Source: Cichorium intybus
Taxonomy: Eukaryota > Streptophyta > Magnoliopsida > Asterales > Asteraceae
NCBI GenBank assembly: GCA_023525715.1
Contig: CM042009.1
Location: 127,102,819-127,166,818 of the forward strand
Direction: 5' to 3'
DNA: 64,000 bases
Of the stretch, positions 10,600 through 23,207 are shown in pieces. The stretch's first letter is position 1. The number at the start of each line of letters is the position of its first letter. The position numbers and the translations under genes were made by a program. The notes beneath the pieces are model-generated. The model made no database searches, was not told where the DNA came from, and saw only the letters and a list, made by a program, of their open reading frames with translations.

Positions 10600-13430
10600 T
10601 TGAGCGGATTAACCCATGTAAATGAGGCCGAGCCACTTTAAGAATGACTTTCTAACACCTAAGCCCCCCTTCCAACACCACTTATAGGACATGTATTGCA
10701 AAATTGAAAGCTACCCACAAGACTTAACAAAACTGACAGTTGATTCGCCTCTCAACAACTCCTAATAGATAGAGACCTGTCCCACAACCATTGTAACGTT
10801 CCATCGATGCCAATAAAGACTCTATCAACCTCACGACAACTTTTATTCCAACCCAAAGCATACAATGTAGGACAAAAATCTTTCAAGGTCAAATCGTTAC
10901 ACCAAAAGACTTTCCAAAAAAAGTCAAGTCTCTTTTTACAACCTCCTTTTTGAACATATCCCATAAAAGTATACCCTTGCACCCAAGCTCCTTGTCTACA
11001 TTGGCAATAGAAACTCAAACAATTTTTTAAGGCACATCTAGCAATAGAGTTATCATCCTCAAGATTAATCTTATGAATAACTTTAATACAATATAACTAA
11101 AAGGCGTTCATATCCTTTTTGAGACGCCACAACCACTTGACAAGAAGAGCCAATTTCATAGAGACTAAACACACCACACCAAGAACCCCTTTGTCTTTCG
11201 GTCTCTCCACCACCTCCCACACAACCCAATTGATTTTCTCTTTCTCATCATTCCCACCCCACAAGAACCTCCTCTTAATACTTTCAAGAGTGTTGATGAT
11301 CTTCTTAGGAGCCTGAAATAAGGAGAAATAATCCAACGAAAGACTATTAAGAACTGAATTTACAAGAGTAAACCCACCGCCAAAGGAAATAGATTTAGCT
11401 TTCTGTTTTGAAAGCCTACTTCTAAATTTTTCAACCACCAGGTCCCAATGTTCATGTTTGCACCAACCAGAAAACCAAGATACAACAAAAAAAGTATGCG
11501 GGCTCACATTTAAGGATACTAGCAAGTCTTCAAACCTCAAGATTATTCACCCCAACACCAAACAACTTGCTTTTATTGAAATTCACTTTGATATCTGATG
11601 CAAGATAGAAACAACGGAGAAATCTATTGAGATTTATTAAATTTATTTTAGACCATTCACCTATAAAAGTTACATCATGTGCATACATAAAATGGGAAAT
11701 GGAAATACATTGGTAAGGAAAAGAGAGACCCTAAAAGTAATGAAGATCACATGTCGCATCCATAAAAATGTGAGACCTTCTATAACAATAATAAATAGAA
11801 ACGAGGCTAGAGGGTCCGCTTGCATGACACGTCTTTTGTATCAAATCCATTGGTCGGATTCCCGTTAACTAACACTAAGACTCTACTAGAAGAAGACAAC
11901 CCATAATTGATCTCCTCCATTTCCATTTACTCCCTAACCAAGTATAAAAAGTCCCAACTCAAGGAGTCGAACACTTTATCAAAATCCATTTTGAAGATTC
12001 AATTCTTCAAGTTCAAATTCTCGATCCAAAAGTAAGTCTCATTCAACAAGAGGGGACCATCCAAGATGTTACGCCTTCCACGTAGGTCGATTGAGGGTAA
12101 CGCACACCTTTATTCAAAACAAGCTTGAGATGATTAGCAAGAGCTTTCGATGGCACCTTATACATACGAACTACCATATTAATCAGTCTAAAATCCTTCA
12201 ATTTGATAAGGTCGCTAATTTTAGGAATCCAATAAATGAAAGAGGAATTACATCCTCTAGCAAGACGACAGTAACATTCAAAATCCCTCACAAACATGTA
12301 TACATCAGATTTTATCAAGTCCCATTACTCTTTCAAGAATTTGAAAGTAAAGTCGTTGATCCCCAACGCCTTGTCAACCTTGCAATTCCAAACTGCTTGT
12401 TTGATCATCGATTCTGAGAACAATTCAACTACAAAATCATGATTAAATTCTGGTAGCCTCTTAAAGCGATTTTTTCTAAACTTAGGCGTATTAATCACCA
12501 GTTCCTTGAAATATTTTGAACAAAACCCCATACTTCATCAAAGATTTTCTTCAAATCATTCTCCCACACACTATTGATGCTAAGACCATGAATCTGATTT
12601 TTTTTGTTTTTATTATTGATAATTCCATGAAAAAAGCTCGTATTTTCGTCCCCTACTACTTCCCACCTTATTCTTGACTTGTGCTTAAGACTGAGTCTTT
12701 AAATGTCGATTAAATCGAGAAAACGTTCTCTATATTATTGTCGATATGCTCGTTCCAGATATTTCAACACCCTAGACTCAGCTTCAATTTCCAACTTATC
12801 AATCTTGAGAAATAGATCCTTATATTCCTCTTTTTTTCTTTATCTGAAGTGTGACCTCCGTTTTTTCACACCATTTTTCTTTGCAATTAATATTTTAACC
12901 AATCTCACATCAAAAGGGCCCGACGAATTTACACTTGCCCACGTCTTCCGAATAACATCATCCAGCTCTTCAATAACGAAACAAGAGTTAAAAAAATCTA
13001 AAGGGACAAGCCCAAAATCAACAGCATCATTAATCGAATCAATTGGATTGCAATATTTTCTTATAAAAGCCCCATAAGCAAGAAACCGATCTAATTTTCT
13101 CATAAAAGCCCCGTGAGCAAGAAACCAATCTAATTTGCTAAGACTTTTTCCATCATCACTAATCCAAATGACTCTACGACTCCTTAGACTAAATTCAAAC
13201 AGATTCTGAATGAGAAATAAAAGCCTTCAAGTGCTCCATAGAAATATCACAACCAATATTACAAAACATTTCATGTTTGAAGCAAATTTCATTAAAGTCC
13301 CCCATCAGTAACCAACAACCACTTACGGAACTAGTTAAATTTTTTAAATGCCATCACACCCCAACCGAGCACCATCGTTGATCGGAGCGTAAACATTTAC
13401 AATGTTTGTACGTAGTTCCTAACATATCAT
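10600..13430 (-). pseudogene. LINE endonuclease / reverse transcriptase remnant
   Basis: Open pieces at 13103-12840, 12531-12325, 12318-12043, 11540-11097 and 11018-10752 are successive parts of one plant LINE pol. They include IYWIPKISDLIKLKDFRLIN (RT core), FGGGFTLVNSVLNSL and RRFLWGGNDEKEKINWVVW (thumb region), and KVFWCNDLTLKDFCPTLYAL (C-terminal region). The catalytic YADD motif appears as YAHD (about 11674-11685), replacing one of the metal-binding aspartates. The protein would have nicked target DNA and copied LINE RNA; this copy cannot. Confidence 0.85.
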
Positions 13431-14700
13431 CCCAATTCCTAAGTACAATGATAAAATGAAGGTGTTTATTAACAGTCACTTATTTGAAGATCAGGTGGCT
13501 CCAAATACAAAATGTTGAAAATTAAAAGAAATTAAAGAAAGTTGGGGTCTGGGATCTATCGCACAACAATAAATGAAAATATAAAAATGAAGTGCTGAAA
13601 TGTAAAGGAATGATGCAGAAAATATAAATGACTTATTTGGAGATACACACACTTAAAAGAAAAATGAGATAGAATATAACTTGATGTTAGACTACATTGG
13701 AGTGATAGTGGTATGGTGTGTATGCTCTAATGATTCATGGCCCAAGAGCTCCTATTTTCCAATTCTCAACCCAATTTGGGTTATTCATTCATAAAGTCAT
13801 GCACAATTAAAATTTCATCAATTAGGCTGCTTGTATTTAAAGCTCATTTGCTTATTTTTAACCTTATTCTTAGAATCTTTCTCTCTCAAATTTAGGTCTC
13901 GGTTTTCCTCTCTTTCTCATGAACATCTTGTAATCTTGGTAGTTCTTATTTAGATCACTTACCATCTTGGTTAGTGTTTTAGGTTGAGGGTAGACCAAAG
14001 AGTATTGTAATGAAGAAATTGTTGTAACTGAATATGAAAGTTGTTTGTAGTGAGTTTTTCTTTATAAATTGATGAAAACGAATTGATTACAGAAATAAAC
14101 AAAATATCGTTTTTAGTTTTTTATGACTATATCTCCACCACCATTGTGCCCATACCTAATAGTAGCAATAACTTGTCGCTAAATGGTGTCATTATCATGA
14201 TCAATGAAGTATTTAAACCTTATAAAAACTTAGACATTATATATTTTTGAATCGGAGGATATTTATATTTAAAATTAAATTAAAAGATATGATTGCATGA
14301 CACTAATTTAAAAAGAAAACTTATTATATCTAAAGACCGCTATCAAGGTAGTCTGATGAGATATTAAATGGATTTTTAGAGTCAAATTAGAACAAGTATT
14401 AACTTTGAAGTAACATTCAATTCAAAAAATAATAAAGATACTATTAGTAATCCACATACCTACAACTTTTGGATTTCTTTTAATTGAGAAAAAAATAGTG
14501 ACGTCTTGAGAAATAATGGTGACGTGGGATAATATGGTTTGACTTTAAATTTTGCATGACTGGAACTCACGGGCAAAAAAGGAAATCCAGACAACTCATC
14601 AATTACGCTTTATTAAGTTGTACTCTGACTCTGAGCTGTACAATCTCTATCTGCCTCAGAAACTCACGAGTCTCCCCTTGTTTTCACCATTTCTTTCCCT
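13431..14700. other. Intergenic, no gene recognised
   Basis: AT-rich sequence between the truncated LINE 5' end and the promoter of the small-peptide gene. No open frame with a recognisable domain and no clear transposon ends were found. Confidence 0.6.
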
Positions 14701-14711
14701 CGAACCCCTCC

Positions 14712-14718
14712 TATAAAA
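14712..14718 (+). promoter_or_regulatory. Putative TATA box of the small-peptide gene
   Basis: TATAAAA, 38-44 bases before the ATG at 14756. Transcription would then start close to the ATG, giving a very short 5' UTR. Confidence 0.55.
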
Positions 14719-14755
14719 ACCACATTTGGACCAAAACCAAACACAATACACAAAA

Positions 14756-15070
14756 ATGTCAAGTAGTACGACTACTTTTGCTATCTTTCACATAATTTCA
14801 ATCTACCTTCTTATTTTATCACCCCAACAAGTAGTATCTGCCGGGCGTGGATATAAACACGCTAGTGTTCCTTCTTCAAATGCCATTAAAACGGTGTCGT
14901 TAGAGCCAACAGTTCAAGGTTTTGTGACACAAAAACGTCCATTTTTTCATGGGAAAGAAGTGAGTGGTTGTATGCCAAAGGGGCGTAGGCATTCTTCTGC
15001 TCCTAGCCGATATGTGAACAACCAACCTTTGTTTCATTCACTTGGATGCTCAACTGTGGCAAGACCTTGA
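14756..15070 (+). CDS. Small secreted peptide precursor, possibly IDA-like
   Basis: 104 residues. The N-terminus (MSSSTTTFAIFHIISIYLLI and on to VVSA) is a clear signal peptide with probable cleavage after VVSA. The middle is variable. Near residues 70-92 is a conserved-looking stretch, VSGCMPKGRRHSSAPSRYVN, with a basic pair before it. The pattern GxMPKG...SAPSR recalls the active EPIP motif of INFLORESCENCE DEFICIENT IN ABSCISSION and its IDL relatives (LPKGVPIPPSAPSKRHN), but the PIPP part is missing. If so it would be secreted and processed as a ligand for leucine-rich-repeat receptor kinases. The start was chosen as the first ATG; the frame is open slightly upstream. No intron is needed. 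Function is inferred from a short motif only. Confidence 0.6.
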   Translation: MSSSTTTFAIFHIISIYLLILSPQQVVSAGRGYKHASVPSSNAIKTVSLEPTVQGFVTQKRPFFHGKEVSGCMPKGRRHSSAPSRYVNNQPLFHSLGCSTVARP

Positions 15071-15548
15071 GTCGTGTCTCTGTGGGTTTTATATATATGA
15101 GTACTTGTTCGATGAGTATTGACATAGGGAAGAGTTTGAGGTTTATATACGTGTTATATTCTTTGTATTTGCGTAACTATATATTGTTTCAATTAATTTT
15201 TGATTTAGTAATGACATGTAATTATATAATCTTGAGCTTTAAAACAAAGGATAAGATCACTTTTGTTTTCAATCTACCATTTTTATTGTTGCAAACTAAA
15301 CTCAAGTATTTTACCTTTGACGTATGCAAGGAAAATAAGTTCGCGATATCTGGTAAGATGGTTGATACATACGCAAAGTAAGATAGATGTTTTGAGTTTA
15401 AATCCAATATATGTATCTTGATAAGCACATCGGAGATCATGACTTTAGGAAAATCCCCATAAGATAATATCTTCAATATGCATCTATTAAATCAATCTAG
15501 ATGTTTTGAGTTTTAATGTTACACTTGTACAATATTGAAATCTTAGAT

Positions 15549-15690
15549 TTTTTTTTTTTTTTTTTTTGAACGACAAATCTATCCTACTCCTACTCCTAAA
15601 CTACTCATTGTTATGTTAGTGTCAGGGTTTGAACCCATGACCTCCTTGTTAGTAATCACCTTGTTAGCCAAGTGGGCTAGCCCCAACTTG
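15549..15690 (-). mobile_element. tRNA-derived SINE with 16-bp TSD
   Basis: On the minus strand: an A-box-like TAGCCCACTTGG, a B box GGTTCAAACCC, a short body and a poly(A) tail (T-run 15549-15567 on plus). The duplication TATTGAAATCTTAGAT is exact at 15533-15548 and 15691-15706. RNA polymerase III would transcribe it; copying needs LINE enzymes. Confidence 0.88.
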
Positions 15691-15706
15691 TATTGAAATC
15701 TTAGAT

Positions 15707-17628
15707 ATCACGCCTTTAATGAAATCTTCATAGATGATATATTTAGTTTTTCATTTTGTTATAATAATATGAAAATCTAGTTCGAATCTTACACATGTAT
15801 ATTCATTACCTCATTGGATTTCCCGTCTTTAATGAAATCCTAGTAACATAGAGAACATGTGATGCTAAGTCGCGGTTTGGTGAACCAATATCTTTGGACT
15901 TATTTGAACCAATGATAATTTAAATGTTTTGAGATTAAATTTACATTTTTATGGAGTATATTTCTTTTTAATTCTTTTGTTATCAGCATCACATTTCCCG
16001 TTAGTTTTTCACACCATGTCATTTTAAAGGATTCATTTCACCTAACTTTTTTTAAATATAAATAATATTTAACAAGTTCTAAAACATTTAATCTTAAAAA
16101 AAACTATATATGTAACAATAATAAAACATAAATATTTCATCAAAATTAAATTTTTAAAACTACATGACAATAAATTAAAATAAACAAAGTACAAAATAAA
16201 AACATAAATAAAAATGAAATAAAAGCGTTACAAACCGTTATTTTGATATTTTAAAAAAAATTCAGATTGCATCGCTAGGATCGTGGCGCAGGCTGTATTA
16301 GTGTTCATCCCCAATATTCGCAACGCACATTCTTTTTCTCGTTTTTTTTTTTTTTTTTTTTTTGTATCACGATGTGTTTCTTTTTCGAATTTCAAGTGCT
16401 CATTGTATGTGGTAGCAAATTTTTTTATCTTGTCAACTAATTCCGCAAACTTTTTGTCCAATGAGTGGAGTGTCTAGGCAAAAAAAACATTGATGGGTGG
16501 TGCATAGAATTTGGTGTGTTTGAACGAGGTGTGTTATGGGTTGGATCCACTGTTGAAAGTGTTAAAAGATTTGAGATAGTTGAGAAGTTGAAAGAATTGT
16601 GAGAATTTTGTGTGGGTATTTATAAAATATGTATGAGTTTTATATAAAGTGGTTAAAGTTAAAAATAAAATAACGTTATGATCAGATTTGGTCACTTAAA
16701 TTTTGGTTTTTCTAATATAATCACTTGACTTTATGTGGTCACTATTAATATCTTAATGTCTAAAGTAATATTTTATTTTTCTAAAATCATCCTTAAGTTC
16801 TTAGAAGAACATAGGCAAAAATCGGACTTGATATAAAGATTGTATGCAAATGGTATGACTAAAACGAGTTTAACACTTTTGATGGCTAATAGGTCATTAC
16901 TCGACTGACGCAAGCTTCCAAATGAAAGTGACTCAACAGAGTCACCCTCAAACTTTCATTTCCGACCATATTTTGGTTTAGGGCTGTCCAAACTCATTCC
17001 AAACATTTCTTAACCCCTCCAAACTATTTCTAAAGGTCCTAGAAGTGTATTAACAGTAATATACATGTTCCTAATGATTTGATAAACACTAATTACACAT
17101 GGATCAAGGATTTAAAAGTGATGATTTAATGATCCAAAACATGAAAGCCTAGTTATACTCAATGTACTTCACAAGCATTTCAAAAATTGTTGTATCTTGC
17201 AAATCAACTTTGGATCATTTTAAATTTGATTCCAATGGATGTCGTGATTTGATTTGATAACAAACTTGAGTTAATCCATTTATAAGTTGAATCAAAACTG
17301 AACACAAATTACAACTCTATTGAAGCCATGAAAGAACTTGAAAGCTTTACTTGATCTATAAGTGACATCAATAACTTCTAATGGATTCAAATGTTTCAAA
17401 ATAAGTTTAAAATTTTCAAGTAGAGTTAATTCATGGATCATTTTTATATTTAAAAGCCAAAATAAGAAATCATCATTGCCATTCATAATTGAAATATAAT
17501 TGGAACAAGTAAGATAATGATATGTAAACACTCTAAAGACTTAACTCATCTAGAAACATCATTGGAATCAATAATGTAACTAAAAATATGTATTTGGGAT
17601 GAACTCCCAAACCTTAACTCAATGTAAA
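15707..17628. other. Intergenic, no gene recognised
   Basis: AT-rich sequence. A lysine-rich minus-strand open frame at 16228-16461 (MDKKFAELVDKIKKFATTYN and on) could be a remnant of a transposon accessory protein, but its poly-K tract comes from a T-run and no full domain is visible. Confidence 0.5.
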
Positions 17629-17882
17629 TGTTGTAAAATACGACGGATCCGAATTGACTTTAGACAATATTAGCTCAATGCGGAATGGGATCAAAATTAT
17701 CAAACGGTGATAATCACAACGAAAATACGAATAAAGTAAATAAAATAGAGACACGAGGATTTACATGGAAAACCCAAATCGGGAAAAACCACGGGCGGAG
17801 GAAGCCGAGAAACAATTCACTATAATTTGCAGTGTTTACAGGGTTTAGACAAAGAGGGATACAATGAGCTATAAACAGTGTT

Positions 17883-17967
<85 letters not shown>

Positions 17968-18256
17968 CTCTGTGGTTTTTGAGATGATCTCAAATGATAA
18001 TAAGCAAGCCTATATATAGGCTCCAAGGAAAATGTGAACGGATTGTGAGAAAAAAAAATGCAGGCTGAGCCTGCATTTTCTTTCGCCTATCATAAAGAGA
18101 AAATTCTACGCCTACAATTGACCAAGGGAAAAAGCACCGTCCATTTCTCACAATTATATTACTATTCATAGTCAAACTATGAATAGTATATGATAAGTTA
18201 CTGAAATAACCCCTGGACTATTTGCCACTTGCTAGTTTTGGAGGCATAATTTTCCA
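17629..18256 (-). repeat. 3' LTR of the minus-strand copia (628 bp)
   Basis: It matches 22500-23207 along its length. It carries a (TA)n tract at about 17885-17965 and a 26-bp stretch near 18205-18230 that is absent from the other LTR. An inverted CTATTCATAGTCAAACTATGAATAG palindrome occurs in both LTRs (here near 18165-18189). Confidence 0.9.
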
Positions 18257-18427
18257 CAATCTCCACCTTGACTTCAAAAATTAAGCAAGTCTGTAACATA
18301 CTTTACGATCAATCAAAACCAATAGCTCATCAAACTCTAAAACTTCCATAAGAACCTGCAATTTTTATATAGAGAAAAATTGTTTCCGAAAAATAAATAA
18401 TACTTCCTACACCACGAGCCTTCAGGC

Positions 18428-21400
18428 TCAACTGCGATCAGAAACACCCACCATGTCCAAACATAATTTGAACTTGGCTATAGGAAGACTTTTAGTGAAC
18501 ATATCAGTGGGATTATAATCTGTATCGATCTTTTCTATGACACAATCACCTTTTTCAATGATATCACGCACAAAATGATAACGAATATCAATGTGCTTTG
18601 TACGGTCATGAAACATCTGATTTTTACTCAAGAAGATAGCACTTTGATTATCACAGAATACTGTGGTAACCTTTATTCTATCATCGAGTTCTCTAAATAA
18701 TCCCTTCAACCAAATATCATCCTTAACTGCTTCTGTAATCGTCATATACTCTGCCTCTGTAGAAGACAGTGCAACTGTAGACTGTAACTAGGCTTTCCAA
18801 CTAATAGCACAACCGTTCAGTGTAAACACATACCCTGTAATGGATCTTCATTTATCCAAGTCTTTGCCAAAATCTGAATCAACATATCCAACCACCCCAG
18901 TGTTAGATTGTCCATAGCGTAGACACATAGAAGACGTACCGTGTAGATAACGTAAGATCCACTGTACTGCTTTCCAGTGTTCTCTTCCCGGGTTCGCCAT
19001 ATATCTACTGACCATGCTAACTGCATAAGCCAAATCAGGGCATGTGCAGATCATAGCATACATCAAAGATCCAACAGCACTAGAGTATGGTACGCATGCC
19101 ATGTACGCCATATCAGTCTCAGTTTTAGGACTTAAAGCGGATGATAACTTGAAATGAGCTGCAAAAGGTGTGTTGACAAGCTTTGCTTCATGCATATTAA
19201 AGCGCCATAGGACTTTCTCAATATAAGTTTTCTGAGAAAGATGCAAGATCCTAGACTTCCTGTCACGAACAATTTCCATACCTAAAATTTTCTTGGCAGC
19301 TCCTAAGTCCTTCATTTCAAAATCAGCTTTTAGTTGGTCTTTTAACTTATGAATCTCCTTCATATCTTTCGCTGCAATCAACATGTCATCCACGTATAAG
19401 AGTAAGTAGATCTTTGAACCATTGTCATCTTTCTTGAAATAAACACAGCTATCATAGGTGCACCTGCTGAATTTGTGACTGGTCATGAAAGAATCGAACC
19501 TCTTGTACCATTGTCTAGGAGACTGCTTGAGGCCATAGAGAGATTTCTTCAATTTACATACGTAGTCCTCCTTGCCAGGAACTACAAAACCTTCAGGTTG
19601 TTGCATGAAAATCTCTTCCTCAAGCTCACCATTTAGGAAAGCTGTAGTAACATCTAGTTGTTCCAACTCATAATCATTTGAAGCAACTAACCCCAACAAT
19701 GCACGAATAGAAGTATGTTTGACTACTTGGGAATAGATGTCAGTATAATCAACGCCTGGAATTTGACTGTAGCCTTTAGCTACCAACCGAGCTTTATATC
19801 TTGGTTTCTCATTCGGGTTAACAGGTTCTTTGAGCTTGTAGACCCACTTGCATTTAACTGGTCTTTTCCTTTTTGGAATAGGAACTAAATCCCAAGTACC
19901 ATTTCTTTGCAAGGATTCCATCTCATTATGGATAACAATCATCCAATCACTTGAGTCTTTGGATTTGATAGCCTCATCATAATTTACAGGATCCATTTCC
20001 GACTCAATATCATTAGCAACAATAAAAGCATAAGCAACAAGTTCAGCTTCAGCATACCTTTTTGCAGGAACAATTTGTCTTCTCGGCCTATCTCTTGCAA
20101 TGCTTTGAGTAGTAGCTTGTGGTAGTGAAGTTGTTGTTTCTTCAATAACGACATGCTCATTTGGCGAGGAAGACTCTTGTTGCTCAACTGAACTCGGACT
20201 AGTGACAGGTGAAGTAGGAAGCTCCACCTCCATTTGAGCTTTCTCTTTACTTGCTTTTGATGATGCTTCTGTAGAGTCTGAAGTTTGATGAATCATAGCA
20301 GACTCGTCAAAAGTAACATCTCTTGAGATGATGATTTTATTTAGATCATTGCTCCATAACTTGTAACCTTTAACTCCTGGATTATACCCAAGAAAGACAC
20401 ATTTAAGTGCTCTCGGTTCTAACTTCCCATTTTCAACTCGTGCATAAGTTGGACATCTGAAAGGTTTCAGATGTGTATAATCGGCAGGTTTCCCAGACCA
20501 TAACTCATACGAAGTTTTCTTTTCGATTGCTCGTGACGGTGATCGGTTGATAACATAGCAAGCAGTAGAAGCAGCCTCCGCCCAAAAGGACTTTTGCAAT
20601 TTGGAATATGAAAGCATACATCTGACCTTCTCCATAATGGTGCGATTCATCCTTTCGACTATACCATTTTGTTGAGGCGTATAGACTACTGTGCGATGTC
20701 GAGTAATGCCTTCCTTTCGGCAATAGGCATTAAACTCTTCTAAGCAAAACTCTAGTCCATTATCCATACTAAGATACTTTACCACCAATCATGATTACTT
20801 TTCAACCTGAACTTTCCAGTCTCTGAAGGTAGAGAAAACGTCTCCCTTATGTTTTAAGAAGAAACACCACACATTCCTAGAGAAATCATCAATGATAGTG
20901 AGCATATAGTTAGCTCCACCTTTAGAAGCAACTCGAGCTGGTCCCCACGAATCTGAGTGGACATAGTCGAGTGGTCCTTTCATTGTATGGATACCACTTG
21001 CAAACCTCACTCGTTTTGCCTTGCCATATACACAGTCTTCACAGAACTCCAAATCAACAATCTTTTGTTGACCAAGTAAACCTCTTCGACTCAATTCTGA
21101 CATGCCTTGAAAACTCATATGGCCGAGTCGAAGGTGCCAAAGACAAGACTGATCTGGATCAGAAAGAGACTTTGAAACAACAGCAGCATCACTCGAAATT
21201 GTTTGCCCATCAAGAAAGTAGAGGTCTGAGGTTTTTCGACTGGCTCTCAGTTTGTCGGAACCATCTTTAAACACCCTGAGAACTCCACCTTTACCGACAA
21301 ACTCGTATCCCTTTTTATCAAAGGAACTGAGAGATAACAAGTTTCTTCTGAGGTCAGGGACATATCTAATATCCCCAATGGTTCGGATAACGCCATCAAA

Positions 21401-22434
21401 CATACGGATTCTGACTGAACCATGTCCAAGAACTGGACATGTAGAATTATTACCCATCAACACATAGCCCTGGTTAACCTTTTCAAATGTGTAAAACCAA
21501 CTTTTGTTGTGACACATATGAAAAGTACAACCAGAGTCGAGTATCCAATCACTAGTGGAATCCAGTTTATCTGAATAAACTGTCAATAGTTCTCCAATAC
21601 ATTCCACCTCAGCTACATCGGCTTCACCCGAAGTGCTAGCTTGTTTACCATTTGCTGCAGCCTTCTCTTTTTCTTTATTCTTCAACTTGAAACATTCTTC
21701 AAGCACATGTCCCTTCTTGTGACAATAGTTGCAAAACTTTCGTTTTCCTTTTAACTTGGATCTGGTTCTGTTGGAAGATTGAGAAGTTCTACTTCTCTCT
21801 ATTGTTCTACCTCTGGCATTCGAACCTTCGGCTTTAGCATCACTTGAACCACCACCGGTAATATGCTTCATCTTCTCTTTAGAATCCAAAGCTGTAAAGA
21901 CTTCGTCTAAAACAAGAGTGTCACGGCTGTAGATGATCGTATCACAAAAATGGCTATAGGATTCAGGCAACGATGAGTCGATGACAACAAAAATAAAGCC
22001 AAGTCTTCATCTTCATACTGAACATCCATATTCTCCAAGTTATTTACTAACTCTTTGAATGTGGACAAATGTTCAGCTAGCGACGAGCCTCCTTCAATCA
22101 TCTTGAGATTAAACAACCTTTGCTTTAGATGCAACTTGTTCGGTAAGCTCTTTGTCATCAATAACTGTTCCAACTTCAGCCACAAAGCAGCCGCCGACTT
22201 TTCTTTTAGAACATCTTGCAGAACATCGTTTGACAAATGCAAACGAATCTGGGATAGAGCCTTTAGATCTTTCATCTCCTTTTCTTCTTCGGTCCATGTA
22301 GCGGGCATCTTTTCGAAGCCCAAAAGTGCCTTGTATAAATCCATCTGTATGAGAATGTCTCTCATCTTTACTTGCCATAGCGGAAATCGGGTGTTTCGAT
22401 CCAATAGTGGAATATTGTACTTCATCGAAGACAT
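18428..22434 (-). pseudogene. copia gag-pol polyprotein, broken
   Basis: Gag starts at 22434 (MSSMKYNIPLLDRNTRFPLW). Near 21970-21985 an 8-bp duplication shifts the frame. The rest reads in one frame from 21970: zinc knuckle CNYCHKKGHVLEECF, protease WILDSGCTFHMC, gag-pre-integrase WHLRLGH, integrase (HSDSWGP, DDFSRNVW, then MDNGLEFC and QQNGIVERMNRT), reverse transcriptase with LLLYVDDMLIA, and RNase H (SSTEAEYMT, CDNQSAIFLS). In-frame stops fall at 20795-20797 and 20789-20791 (inside integrase) and at 18848-18850 and 18788-18790 (inside RNase H). The enzymes would copy and integrate the element; this copy cannot make them intact. Confidence 0.9.
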
Positions 22435-22483
22435 GATTAATTACTTGATAAAATGATCCCAACAAGCTAATATCAAAACCCGG

Positions 22484-22499
22484 ATGCTCTGATACCCAT
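22484..22499 (-). other. Primer binding site of the minus-strand copia
   Basis: AATGGGTATCAGAGC directly inside the 5' LTR. It matches the plant copia primer site TGGTATCAGAGC, complementary to initiator Met-tRNA, except for one extra G. Confidence 0.75.

Positions 22500-23207
<708 letters not shown>

Noticed and set aside
15600..15690. Possible tRNA gene (B-box GGTTCAAACCC)
   Set aside because: No cloverleaf can be formed; the poly(A) tail and 16-bp duplication identify a SINE.
16228..16461. Lysine-rich minus-strand open frame as a gene
   Set aside because: Its poly-K part is a T-run, it has no good context, and only a vague likeness to transposon accessory proteins.
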